Source of the DNA: DASUZB01 sp036377075
GTDB taxonomy: Bacteria; Actinomycetota; CALGFH01
Assembly (NCBI GenBank): GCA_036377075.1
Contig: DASUZB010000278.1
Span: 1-14,911 of the forward strand
Direction of reading: 5' to 3'
Length of the DNA: 14,911 nucleotides
Shown here one piece after another: positions 1 through 6,832 of the stretch. The position numbers were made by a program, and so were the translations under genes. The notes below the pieces were generated by a model. That model saw only the letters and a program-made list of their open reading frames with translations, had not been told where the DNA came from and made no database searches. Numbering within the stretch: position 1 is the first letter of the stretch; each line of letters begins with the position of its first letter.

Positions 1-500
1 CGGCGGTGGGGTTGCTGCTGGGGTTGGTGGTCGGTTCGGGGGTGGCGTGGTGGCTGGCGTGGCGGCGGCAGGCGCCGGCCGCGGCCGCCACCACGGCGGG
101 CGGGCTGGCCCGCCCCAGCTGGCCCCACACCGCCGCACCCCCTGGCACCGAGTCCGGCGCCGCGCGGTCGGGGCTGCGCGCGTGGCTGTTCATCCGGCGC
201 AGCACCCATGCCTACGAGTGGCCGGACTCCGCCGCCTTCCCCGGCGCGCGCCCGGCCGGCGCGCGGGCGCGGCTGGCGAGGGTGCTCCGGTCGGCGCTGC
301 CGAAGGGGCGGCCGCAGGCCGCCACCGTGACCCTCGCGGAGCCGCAGGTGACGAGCAACGGCCACCACCACACGAACGGCAACGGGTCGGGCACCCTGGC
401 GGGGAACCTGGCGGCCTGGCCAGGGGTGGACGGCGCCGGGCCGTCGACCACGGTCACGCCGCACGACCCCGACGGCGACAGCGCACCGCAGCAAGGGTGA
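1..500 (+). CDS. C-terminal part of a membrane protein (left-truncated), possibly a polysaccharide chain-length/co-polymerase protein
   Basis: The reading frame (codons from base 3) is open at the left edge and ends at TGA 498-500, so the N-terminus is probably outside the window; a GTG at 6 could be an internal valine. What is visible begins with one hydrophobic helix of about 18 residues (LLLGLVVGSGVAWWLAW) followed directly by RRQ, a positive-inside boundary. A tail of about 145 residues rich in Ala, Pro, Gly, Arg and Thr follows, with an HHHTNGNGSG stretch, and looks disordered. A final transmembrane helix with a cytoplasmic tail fits the C-terminus of Wzz/YveK-type proteins, and the downstream polysaccharide genes make that plausible, but no diagnostic motif is present. 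It could be any membrane protein. The PAP2 gene starts 19 bases after its stop, suggesting one transcript. Confidence 0.55.
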   Translation, partial: AVGLLLGLVVGSGVAWWLAWRRQAPAAAATTAGGLARPSWPHTAAPPGTESGAARSGLRAWLFIRRSTHAYEWPDSAAFPGARPAGARARLARVLRSALPKGRPQAATVTLAEPQVTSNGHHHTNGNGSGTLAGNLAAWPGVDGAGPSTTVTPHDPDGDSAPQQG

Positions 501-519
501 GTGCCGGCCCGCCCGCTCG

Positions 520-1173
520 ATGAGCTGGCCCGGGCGCTCCGGCGGGCCGCTGGCGCCGCCCTGGGCGCCGCTCGCCGCCGCGCTCGCCGCCGCGCTGACC
601 GGCGCGATCGCCGCGCTGGTGTGGCACTCGGCCCGGCTGGGCCCCTTCGACGCCGTGGTGGCGCGGGTGCTGGCGGCCCGAAGCGACCGCGAGTTCCACG
701 TCGCGGGGATGGTCTCCGACGCCCTGGTCGACCTCGCGGTCGTCGGTGCCCTCTGCATGGCCGCCTACGCGGGCGCCCGGCGCTGGCTCGACGCCGTCCT
801 GCTGGCCCTGGCGGCGCCCGCGCTCGCCCTCGGCGCCGAGAAGGCGCTCAAGGTCCTGGTGGACCGCCGCGTCACCGGCTCCACCGTCTCCCACTACCCG
901 TCCGGGCACCTCGCCGTCGCCACCGCCACCGCCTTCACCCTGGTGCTGCTGCTGGGCGCGGCCGGCGCGAGGCCGCGCACCAGGACCGCGGCCACCGCCG
1001 CGGCCGGCGCCCTGGTGGCCACCCTCGCCGTCACCCGCCAGGTCGACACCGCCCACCTGCTGTCCGACGTCGTCGGTGGCATGGCGACCGGGGTCGCCGT
1101 GGCGCTGGCCGCCGCGCTGCTGCTCGACCGCCGCCCGCACCGGAAGGCGTCTCCAGCCAGGCCCAGGCGTTGA
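520..1173 (+). CDS. PAP2-family membrane phosphatase (possible undecaprenyl-diphosphate phosphatase)
   Basis: A 217-residue integral membrane protein with the phosphatidic-acid-phosphatase type 2 signature. Motif 1 is relaxed (EKALKVLVDRR, residues 107-117, lacking the usual final RP). Motif 2 is exact (PSGH, 127-130). Motif 3 is R173-x5-H179-x3-D183 in TRQVDTAHLLSDVVGG. Motif 2 and 3 histidines and the aspartate form the phosphohistidine active site in this family. Four to six hydrophobic segments surround the motifs. Members dephosphorylate lipid phosphates; next to Wzx/Wzy genes the likely substrate is undecaprenyl diphosphate released by polymerisation, which is inference. The ATG at 520 lacks a clear Shine-Dalgarno, and no better in-frame start is visible, so translation may depend on the upstream gene. 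It converges on the beta-helix gene with 106 bases between; only a weak inverted repeat (GGCGT/ACGCC near 1166-1185) and no T-tract is seen there. Confidence 0.85.
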   Translation: MSWPGRSGGPLAPPWAPLAAALAAALTGAIAALVWHSARLGPFDAVVARVLAARSDREFHVAGMVSDALVDLAVVGALCMAAYAGARRWLDAVLLALAAPALALGAEKALKVLVDRRVTGSTVSHYPSGHLAVATATAFTLVLLLGAAGARPRTRTAATAAAGALVATLAVTRQVDTAHLLSDVVGGMATGVAVALAAALLLDRRPHRKASPARPRR

Positions 1174-1279
1174 CCGCCGACGCCCAGCAGGGACGACCGA
1201 GCCTGTCGATCAAGGGTGACGACGGCCGCCAGCAGCGTGGCCCGTGTCGTCAGGGGGCCGTGCTCGCTCCCCCCGCGCC

Positions 1280-2782
1280 CTATGGGCTCAGGAAGCTGCT
1301 CGAGGTGTCCTGGCCGAAGCGCTGCGTCCAGGCGGCTCGGTCCCAGCGCTCGCCGCGCCAGGTGAAGAAGCGGCCGCTCGGCGAGGCCAGGCGGTAGGTG
1401 TTGTGGCGGAAGCGGTTGTTGCGGCCGTAGACCGCGTCGCTGCCGGTGTCGTCGACCATCCCGGTGACGTTGCGCGAGATGGTGACGTCGTTGTCGTGGA
1501 CGTCGACGTCGCGCAGCTCGTGGGGGCCGTTGGGCGAGGGCCAGTCGTGGCGCGCCTGCTGCAGCAGGATGATGGCGTTCTCGTTGCCCTCCAGGACGTT
1601 GCCGTAGACCTCCACGTCGGGGGAGGCGGCCACGCGGATGCCGGCGCCGCCCCAGCCGGGGAGCGGCTCCGAGCGGCCGTTGTCGCTCACCCGGTTGTCG
1701 CGGATCACCGCTTCGTAGCTGATCTCGTGGAAGATGCCATGGCTCGTGTTGGCGTAGACGTTGTTGCGCTCGTAGAGCGTGTGCACGCAGTTGATGTCGG
1801 TCCACAGGCCGGGGCCCTGGTTGTGGTGCACCGTGTTGCCGCGTACCACGAGGTCGGTGCTGGTGCCCCACTTGGCGCCGCCGGCCTCCCACAGCGCCGA
1901 GAAGCCGGCGGTGTTGTTGTGGTCGATCTCGTTGCCCTCGACCAGCTGGCCCTTGCCGCCGCCGCCGAGGCCGAGCTGCCCGTTGTGGTGCAGGTGGTTG
2001 CCGAGCACCTCGCCCCCGTCGGCGTAGACGCCGTGGCCGTGGTTGAGCCGCACCTCGTTGCGCCGGATGCGCCAGCCGCGCCCGGTCGCCTGCACCGCGC
2101 CCTGCTGGGCGGGGTTGGCGAACTTCTCGATCGTGAAGCCCTCGACCAGCACCTCGGGGGCGTCGCCGGCGACCGCGCCCTCGGCCCTGGCGACCTCGAC
2201 CTGGTGGCCGCCGGGGTCGTCGGCGATCCAGATGGTGCCGCTGCCATAGTCCTCGTAGAAGCGGCCGCGGGCGACCTCGTCCCTGCCGTCGACGCGCCAG
2301 AGCTGGCGGCCGTCGTAGAACACCGCCTCGGCGTAGCGGCAGCCGTCGTAGCCGGGGTTGCACTCCCCGTGGACGGTGGGCTCGGCGGGCAGGTGGCCGG
2401 TGGCGCTCCACGCCGTACCGTCGCGCCGCCACCCCGCGACCACCTGCGCCCCGGAGAGGACCGCGCCCGGCTCGGCGACGAGCCGCTGGCGCGCCTTCGG
2501 CCGCAACGGGGCCGCGAGCCGGTAGGTGCCGGCCGCGAAGCAGAACGGGGCGCCCGCGGGCTGGCCGTCGAGCACGGCCTGTGGGTCGTCGCCCGGCCGC
2601 ACGCGGATGCCGGTGCAGGCCGACGGGGCGACGTCGGCGCCGGCGCCTGCCCCGTGGGGCGGGCGGGTGCGCGCCGTCCCGGCGCGGACGGCGGCCAGCC
2701 CGGCGAGGACCAGCAGCCCGGCGAGCGCCACCAGCGCGGGGCGGCGTCCGCGGCTGCCGACGGGACGGCGCGGCGAGTTCAT
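1280..2782 (-). CDS. Secreted right-handed parallel beta-helix repeat protein (putative polysaccharide-active enzyme)
   Basis: A 500-residue protein from ATG at 2782; GTG at 2791, three codons upstream, is an alternative and neither has a strong Shine-Dalgarno (a weak GGTGG lies 5 bases before the ATG). The N-terminus has an Arg-rich n-region (RRPVGSRGRR) and a hydrophobic stretch at about 15-35, so it is a signal peptide or membrane anchor. Residues about 210-460 hold successive N-rich turns typical of PbH1 coils: VLGNHLHHNGQLGL, LVEGNEIDHNNTAGF, LVVRGNTVHHNQGPGLW, VIRDNRVSDNGR and VEVYGNVLEGNENAI. Cysteines at 56, 81, 141 and 148 could form extracytoplasmic disulphides. Beta-helix proteins of this kind include pectate lyases, alginate epimerases/lyases and NosD-like proteins; no catalytic set can be assigned by eye. 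Its place in the polysaccharide locus suggests trimming, epimerising or binding the exported polymer. It is transcribed divergently from the Wzy-like gene. Confidence 0.85.
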   Translation of the reverse strand: MNSPRRPVGSRGRRPALVALAGLLVLAGLAAVRAGTARTRPPHGAGAGADVAPSACTGIRVRPGDDPQAVLDGQPAGAPFCFAAGTYRLAAPLRPKARQRLVAEPGAVLSGAQVVAGWRRDGTAWSATGHLPAEPTVHGECNPGYDGCRYAEAVFYDGRQLWRVDGRDEVARGRFYEDYGSGTIWIADDPGGHQVEVARAEGAVAGDAPEVLVEGFTIEKFANPAQQGAVQATGRGWRIRRNEVRLNHGHGVYADGGEVLGNHLHHNGQLGLGGGGKGQLVEGNEIDHNNTAGFSALWEAGGAKWGTSTDLVVRGNTVHHNQGPGLWTDINCVHTLYERNNVYANTSHGIFHEISYEAVIRDNRVSDNGRSEPLPGWGGAGIRVAASPDVEVYGNVLEGNENAIILLQQARHDWPSPNGPHELRDVDVHDNDVTISRNVTGMVDDTGSDAVYGRNNRFRHNTYRLASPSGRFFTWRGERWDRAAWTQRFGQDTSSSFLSP

Positions 2783-3017
2783 CACGACCACCGTAGGAAG
2801 GAAGCCGGCCCGGCGCCAGCACGAGCCCGCGAACGGTCATGGTTCCCAAAAGGATCGATCCGAGTTTCGGCGATGGGGCGCGCCCGGCCTGACATCCACA
2901 CGCCGTAAACCACGCTACGTCGTCCCTGGGGGGACGCTGGCGCCCGCTTCCTCTATCCTTGCCGAAGGCGGCGGCCTGGGCCGCCGCTGCGAAGCAGCAG
3001 CCGGGGGGGATCCACGG
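2783..3017. promoter_or_regulatory. Divergent intergenic region between beta-helix and polymerase genes
   Basis: These 235 bases separate two divergent starts and must hold promoters for both. Base composition is visibly less GC-rich around 2840-2920 than in the genes. It contains a perfect 10-bp palindrome GGATCGATCC (2852-2861), a small stem GTCCC-TGGG-GGGAC (2923-2934 area) and a TATCCT box at 2954-2959 that could be a -10 for the rightward gene; no convincing -35 accompanies it. Two overlapping hairpins follow at 2968-2998 and a G7 Shine-Dalgarno-like tract at 3003-3009. I could not assign a leftward promoter. Confidence 0.4.
2968..2998 (+). promoter_or_regulatory. Two overlapping hairpins in the leader of the Wzy-like gene
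   Basis: GCGGCGGCC (2968-2976) is perfectly complementary to GGCCGCCGC (2979-2987), giving at least a 7-bp all-GC stem with a 6-base loop. GCTGC (2986-2990) pairs with GCAGC (2994-2998) over a GAA loop. The stems share bases 2986-2987, so they compete only at their edges. They lie just downstream of the TATCCT box and 5 bases upstream of the G7 tract preceding the GTG start, so they could affect translation initiation or mRNA stability. Short GC inverted repeats are common by chance in such DNA. Confidence 0.3.
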
Positions 3018-4436
3018 GTGGCCGTTACCTACCACCACCGTCCCGTCGTGCCTCCGGGCGCGCCGGGGCTCGGTACGCGGCGCCGGTCGAGACCGTTCCG
3101 CGTCTTCACCCCGGCGCTCGGGCTGCTGCTCGGCGGGTACCTGTTCCTCGACAAGACCTTCGCCTACCTCCACGTCCCCGGCACGCCCTTCTTCGTCGGG
3201 GAGATCGTGCTGGGCATCGGCATCGCGGAGTCGATCCACCTGCGCCTGCCCTGGCGCCGGCTGGTCGGCTCGTCGCCGATCCTCAAGGCGCTGCTCGCGT
3301 TCATGGTGGCCTGCATGCTCAGGCTCGTGGTCGACCTGCCGCGTTACAAGCTCGACGCCATCCGCGACTCGTCGATCTGGTACTACGGCGCCTTCGCCTT
3401 CCTGGTGGCGGCCGCGGTCGTCGCCGACCCCACCTTCTTGCCGCAGTTGCTGCGCTGGTACCGGCGGGCGCTGCCCTGGTTCCTCGTCTGGGCCCCGTTC
3501 GCCATCGTGCTGCACTACGTCGACTCGCTGTCCGCCGTCACCGTTCCCGGCAGCGACGCGCCGATCAACTCGTGGAAGCCCCAGGACCTCGCCATCCAGG
3601 TGGCGGCGGGCGTCACCTACCTGTGGCTCGGGGTCCACCGCGTCACCGGCGAGCAGCGCCGGTCGCCGCCCCGTTCGGAGACGGCCCTCACCCTCCTCGG
3701 AATCCTCGGCGTGCTGCTGGCGGGCACCCAGACCCGCGGCGGCTTCCTCGCCGCCGTGCTCCTGCTCGGGATCGTGGTGCTCTACCTGACCCCGGGCAGG
3801 CAGCGCCGCATGGTCGTCCCAGTCGGCGTCGGCCTGGTGCTGATGCTGGTATTCGCCCTGGTGCTCAACCTCAAGCTGCACGGGGAGGTCCGCGACATCT
3901 CGGTGGGCCAGGCGCTGGCGAACGTCTCGAGCATCACCGGACAGTCCAGCTCGGACCAGCTCTCCGGCACCGTGCAGTGGCGCGAGGGCATGTGGGGCCA
4001 GGTCATCACCGACCTGCGCACCCACGGGACCTGGCTGACCGGCATCGGCTTCGGGGTGATCCTGCCCGACCGCTACAACGTCGACGTCGGCAACACCAAC
4101 AACGAGAACAGCACCGCGCCGTTGCGCAGCGTCCACAACTCCCACCTCACCCTGCTGGCCCGCACGGGCGTGCCCGCGTTCGCGCTGTGGCTGCTGCTGT
4201 GGGTGGTCTTCTGCCGCCAGCTCTACCGCGCGGCGAAACGCCGCCCCGGCGGCATCAGGGACCCGGCCAACGCCCTCACCGTCTGGCTGCTCGCCGCCCC
4301 GCCGGCGTACCTGGTCAACGCGGTCTTCGACCCGGCACTCGAGGGCCCGCACTCCGGCGTCTGGCTGTTCACCATCGTCGGGGTCGCCGCCGCCCACGTC
4401 GCCCTCCTGCGGACCAACCGGCGGGGCGCGGCGTGA
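3018..4436 (+). CDS. O-antigen ligase/polymerase-like (Wzy_C) membrane protein
   Basis: A 472-residue polytopic membrane protein. GTG at 3018 is chosen because a G7-A tract (3003-3010) lies at Shine-Dalgarno distance; the open frame continues upstream to 2526 but there it runs through the intergenic region and the opposite-strand gene. Hydrophobic segments alternate with short loops throughout. The Wzy_C-type core spans about 225-400: a helix ending in GTQTRGG (R240), an extracytoplasmic loop of about 80 residues with WREGMWGQ (about 321-328), then SVHNSHLTLLARTGV (H373), matching the usual HN-x(2-4)-L...G block of polymerases and WaaL ligases. In Wzx/Wzy pathways such proteins polymerise lipid-linked repeat units, while WaaL-type members transfer glycan to an acceptor; with a flippase directly downstream the polymerase role is favoured. 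Its TGA overlaps the flippase GTG. Confidence 0.85.
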   Translation: MAVTYHHRPVVPPGAPGLGTRRRSRPFRVFTPALGLLLGGYLFLDKTFAYLHVPGTPFFVGEIVLGIGIAESIHLRLPWRRLVGSSPILKALLAFMVACMLRLVVDLPRYKLDAIRDSSIWYYGAFAFLVAAAVVADPTFLPQLLRWYRRALPWFLVWAPFAIVLHYVDSLSAVTVPGSDAPINSWKPQDLAIQVAAGVTYLWLGVHRVTGEQRRSPPRSETALTLLGILGVLLAGTQTRGGFLAAVLLLGIVVLYLTPGRQRRMVVPVGVGLVLMLVFALVLNLKLHGEVRDISVGQALANVSSITGQSSSDQLSGTVQWREGMWGQVITDLRTHGTWLTGIGFGVILPDRYNVDVGNTNNENSTAPLRSVHNSHLTLLARTGVPAFALWLLLWVVFCRQLYRAAKRRPGGIRDPANALTVWLLAAPPAYLVNAVFDPALEGPHSGVWLFTIVGVAAAHVALLRTNRRGAA

Positions 4437-5761
4437 GCGCTCCGGGGGCGTCCAGCCCGTCGGGCGCGGCGCTGCGCGGCCGGCTCGGGCGCCTCGCCGC
4501 GCGCGCCGGCTGGGGCGTCGCCGACCAGGCGCTGTCCAGCCTGACGAACTTCGCCGTCGGCATCTACGTGGCCCGCTCGCTCGGGCCGAGGGGGCTCGGC
4601 GCCTTCAGCCTGGCGTTCGCGACCTACCTGCTCGCGCTCAACGCCTCGCGCGGGCTCGCCACCGACCCGCTGGTGGTCCGCTACAGCGGCGCGGAGCCGG
4701 CGGCGTGGCGCCAGGCCGCCGCGCGGGCGACCGGCGTCGCCACCACCGTCGGCGCCGCCGCCGGGGTCGCCTCGGTCGCCGTCGGGGTGCTGCTCTCCGG
4801 CCCGACCGGCGCGGCGTTCGTGGCGCTCGGGGTGATGCTGCCAGGCCTGATGCTGCAGGACAGCTGGCGCTACGCGTTCTTCTCGGCGGGCAGGGGCGGG
4901 CAGGCGTTCGCCAACGACCTGGTCTGGGCGATCGTCCTGTTCCCGCTGATGGCGGCCGTCGCCGCCAGCGGCCACGCCGACGTGCAGTGGTTCGTGCTCG
5001 CGTGGGGCGTCTCGGCGACCGTCGCGGCGCTGGCCGGCGGCGTCCAGGCGCGGCTGGTCCCGCGCCTGGACGCGGCGGCCGGCTGGCTGCGCCAGCACCG
5101 CGAGCTCGCGCCCCGCTACCTCGGCGAGAACCTGAGCTTCAGCGCCGCGACCCAGCTGCGGTTCTACGGGCTGAGCGCGGCCGCCGGGCTGGCCGCCGTC
5201 GGCGCCCTGCGCGCCGCCGAGCTGCTGCTCGGGCCGTTGAACGTGGTGATCATCGGCATCGGCCTGATCGGTGTGCCCGAGGGAGCCCGCATCGTACGAC
5301 GCTCGTTGCGGCACCTGTGGCCGTTCTGCCTGGTGCTGGGCGCCCTGCAGGGCGCCACCGCGGTGGCCTGGGGGCTCGCCCTGCTGCTCCTGCCCGACGG
5401 CCTCGGGGTGCGGATCCTCGGCCCCTCGTGGCAGCCGGCGTCGGCGCTGCTGGTCCCCGTGACCCTCACGGTCGCGCTGACCGGCTTCTGGGTGGGCGCC
5501 TGGACGGGCCTCCGGGCGCTCGGCGTTGCCAGGAGGAGCCTGCGGGCGCAGGGGTTCGGCTCCGCCGCCTACCTGGGGGGCGCGCTGGTGGGCGCGTGGC
5601 TCGCGGGCGCGGCCGGCGCCGCCTGGGGCGGCGCCGCCGGGACCGCGGTGGCGACGGCCATCTGGTGGTGGCAGCTCCACCGAGGGCTGCGCGAGTTCCG
5701 CTCCGCGGCCACGCCGGCGGCCGCGGCCGAGGCCGTGCACCTCCCCGGCGTGGGCGGCTGA
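4433..5761 (+). CDS. Polysaccharide flippase (Wzx/MATE-like, MOP superfamily)
   Basis: A 442-residue, strongly hydrophobic protein beginning at GTG 4433, which overlaps the preceding stop codon as GTGA, the classic signature of translational coupling. The N-terminus (about residues 22-65) reads AGWGVADQALSSLTNFAVGIYVARSLGPRGLGAFSLAF in outline: an amphipathic start, then a first helix ending in the A-R-x-L-G-P-x-x-L-G-x-F/Y motif found at the start of RfbX/Wzx-type exporters. About a dozen helices follow, with a second-half start near YLGENLSFSAATQLRFYGLSA that resembles the internal repeat of these transporters. The inferred job is to flip undecaprenyl-diphosphate-linked oligosaccharide to the outer face for the upstream Wzy-like protein. 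It ends 7 bases from the stop of the convergent Cys/His-domain gene, with no room for a separate terminator. Confidence 0.88.
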   Translation: MSAPGASSPSGAALRGRLGRLAARAGWGVADQALSSLTNFAVGIYVARSLGPRGLGAFSLAFATYLLALNASRGLATDPLVVRYSGAEPAAWRQAAARATGVATTVGAAAGVASVAVGVLLSGPTGAAFVALGVMLPGLMLQDSWRYAFFSAGRGGQAFANDLVWAIVLFPLMAAVAASGHADVQWFVLAWGVSATVAALAGGVQARLVPRLDAAAGWLRQHRELAPRYLGENLSFSAATQLRFYGLSAAAGLAAVGALRAAELLLGPLNVVIIGIGLIGVPEGARIVRRSLRHLWPFCLVLGALQGATAVAWGLALLLLPDGLGVRILGPSWQPASALLVPVTLTVALTGFWVGAWTGLRALGVARRSLRAQGFGSAAYLGGALVGAWLAGAAGAAWGGAAGTAVATAIWWWQLHRGLREFRSAATPAAAAEAVHLPGVGG

Positions 5762-5768
5762 CGCCCCC

Positions 5769-6794
5769 TCAGGCCCGCTCCAGCCAGATCTCCCGCCAGT
5801 ACGGGTAGATGGCGCGCGGGCAGAGCCGGTGGAAGTCGCTGGTGCAGATGACGTCTTCCAGGATGATGCAGGGGTTCTTCAGCCGCATCATCCTGCCGCT
5901 CGGCTCGTCGATGATCCGGTCCACGCGGCGCAGCACCCGCGCCTGTCGCCCGCAGTACTTCAGCATCTCGGCGTCGAACGACATGCCGCGGTTGCGGTTG
6001 TTCGCGTCGAGGGTGCGGACGATCTCCTCCTTGCTCTTGACGCGCACCAGCTCTCCGGGCTGGAGGTCGAGCGCCTCGTGGGGCGTCTTGCGCAGCTTCC
6101 CTTCGATGAACGGGTAGCGCCTGCCGCCGCGGATCCGCAGCGGCCGCGGCAGGCGCCTGCTGGCGTCCTGGTACTCGTTGAACACGCCCACGGCGACGCT
6201 GCGGATCAGGGCGAGGACGCCGGTGTTGCCCGAGCTGACGTCGAGCACGTACTGCTTGAGGTCCCAGGGCGGCACCCGCGTCGGCGCGGCGCGCAGCAGC
6301 TCGGTCGCCTGGCAGGAGTACACCTCTTCGCCGGAGGCGTCGGCGTCCTTGCGGGTCGCCGCCATCAGCTCCGCGATGCTGCAGCCGGAGGGCGGCCCAG
6401 CCGGAGCGGTGGCGGCAGGAAGGGACTCGGCGGCCACCGATTCCCGCCCTTCGTCGTCGAGCCGCTTGAGCCAGGCCTCCTTCCAGTAGGTGTTGCAGCC
6501 GGCCTGGCAGCCGCCGTGCGCCTGGCCGTCGCAGCGCACGCCCTCGAGGTGGACCGCGTTCTCCATGCGGTACATCCCGGTCCAGCTGATGGTGTCGCAC
6601 AGCTTGACGGCACGCTTGGCGACGCGGAAGCGCCTGCCACAAAACTGGCGCATCTCGGGCATGAACGGCAACGAGTCCAGCTCGCCCTTGCTGTCGAGGG
6701 TGGCGAGGATCTCGGCCTCGCTGCGGACCTCGACCAGCTCGCCGGCCTTCAGGCCGAGCACCTGGCTCCAAACCGTCCCTTCCTTGATCACCAT
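5769..6794 (-). CDS. Uncharacterised protein with a tandemly duplicated Cys/His domain, in the glycosyltransferase operon
   Basis: A 341-residue soluble protein. ATG at 6794 is preceded by GAGAGG with a 10-base spacer; upstream in the same frame is only shadow of the glycosyltransferase gene. Residues 18-111 and 247-340 align without any gap at a constant offset of 229, with about 34 of 94 identical by hand count. Shared features: GELVxV, EIxxTLD, F-x2-EM, CG (C52/C281), RV, LE-x-V-x-C-x4-H-x2-C (C88/H93/C96 and C317/H322/C325) and YW-[KR]-E-x-WL-x-R. Copy 1 has additional cysteines C66 and C100; copy 2 has C309. The linker carries GCS, SCQATELL and a DLKQYVLDVSSGN block. The C-x4-H-x2-C spacing suggests metal binding, which is inference. 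I recall similar CG...WREAWL proteins as hypothetical genes beside glycosyltransferases, but know no function. It lies 38 bases after the GT2 gene and is presumably cotranscribed. Confidence 0.85.
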   Translation of the reverse strand: MVIKEGTVWSQVLGLKAGELVEVRSEAEILATLDSKGELDSLPFMPEMRQFCGRRFRVAKRAVKLCDTISWTGMYRMENAVHLEGVRCDGQAHGGCQAGCNTYWKEAWLKRLDDEGRESVAAESLPAATAPAGPPSGCSIAELMAATRKDADASGEEVYSCQATELLRAAPTRVPPWDLKQYVLDVSSGNTGVLALIRSVAVGVFNEYQDASRRLPRPLRIRGGRRYPFIEGKLRKTPHEALDLQPGELVRVKSKEEIVRTLDANNRNRGMSFDAEMLKYCGRQARVLRRVDRIIDEPSGRMMRLKNPCIILEDVICTSDFHRLCPRAIYPYWREIWLERA

Positions 6795-6832
6795 GCCGAT
6801 CGGACCTCTCAGCTGCAGGGGTGTGGGTGGGT

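Noticed and set aside
2852..2861. GGATCGATCC palindrome as a regulator site
   Set aside because: A single 10-bp palindrome with no second copy in the window; kept only as a note in the intergenic entry.
1244..2908. Plus-strand 554-codon frame over the beta-helix gene
   Set aside because: It mirrors the beta-helix coding frame (Val/Asp/Ala-rich shadow). The opposite strand has a signal peptide and clear PbH1 repeats.
2526..3017. Upstream extension of the Wzy-like protein
   Set aside because: It would run through the divergent intergenic region and the 5' part of the beta-helix gene; GTG 3018 has a G7 tract.
894..4397. Minus-strand open frame of 1167 codons
   Set aside because: It is the antisense/shifted frame of several recognised genes, is full of low-complexity Arg, Gly, Pro and Ala, and shows no family; long spurious frames are expected at this GC content.
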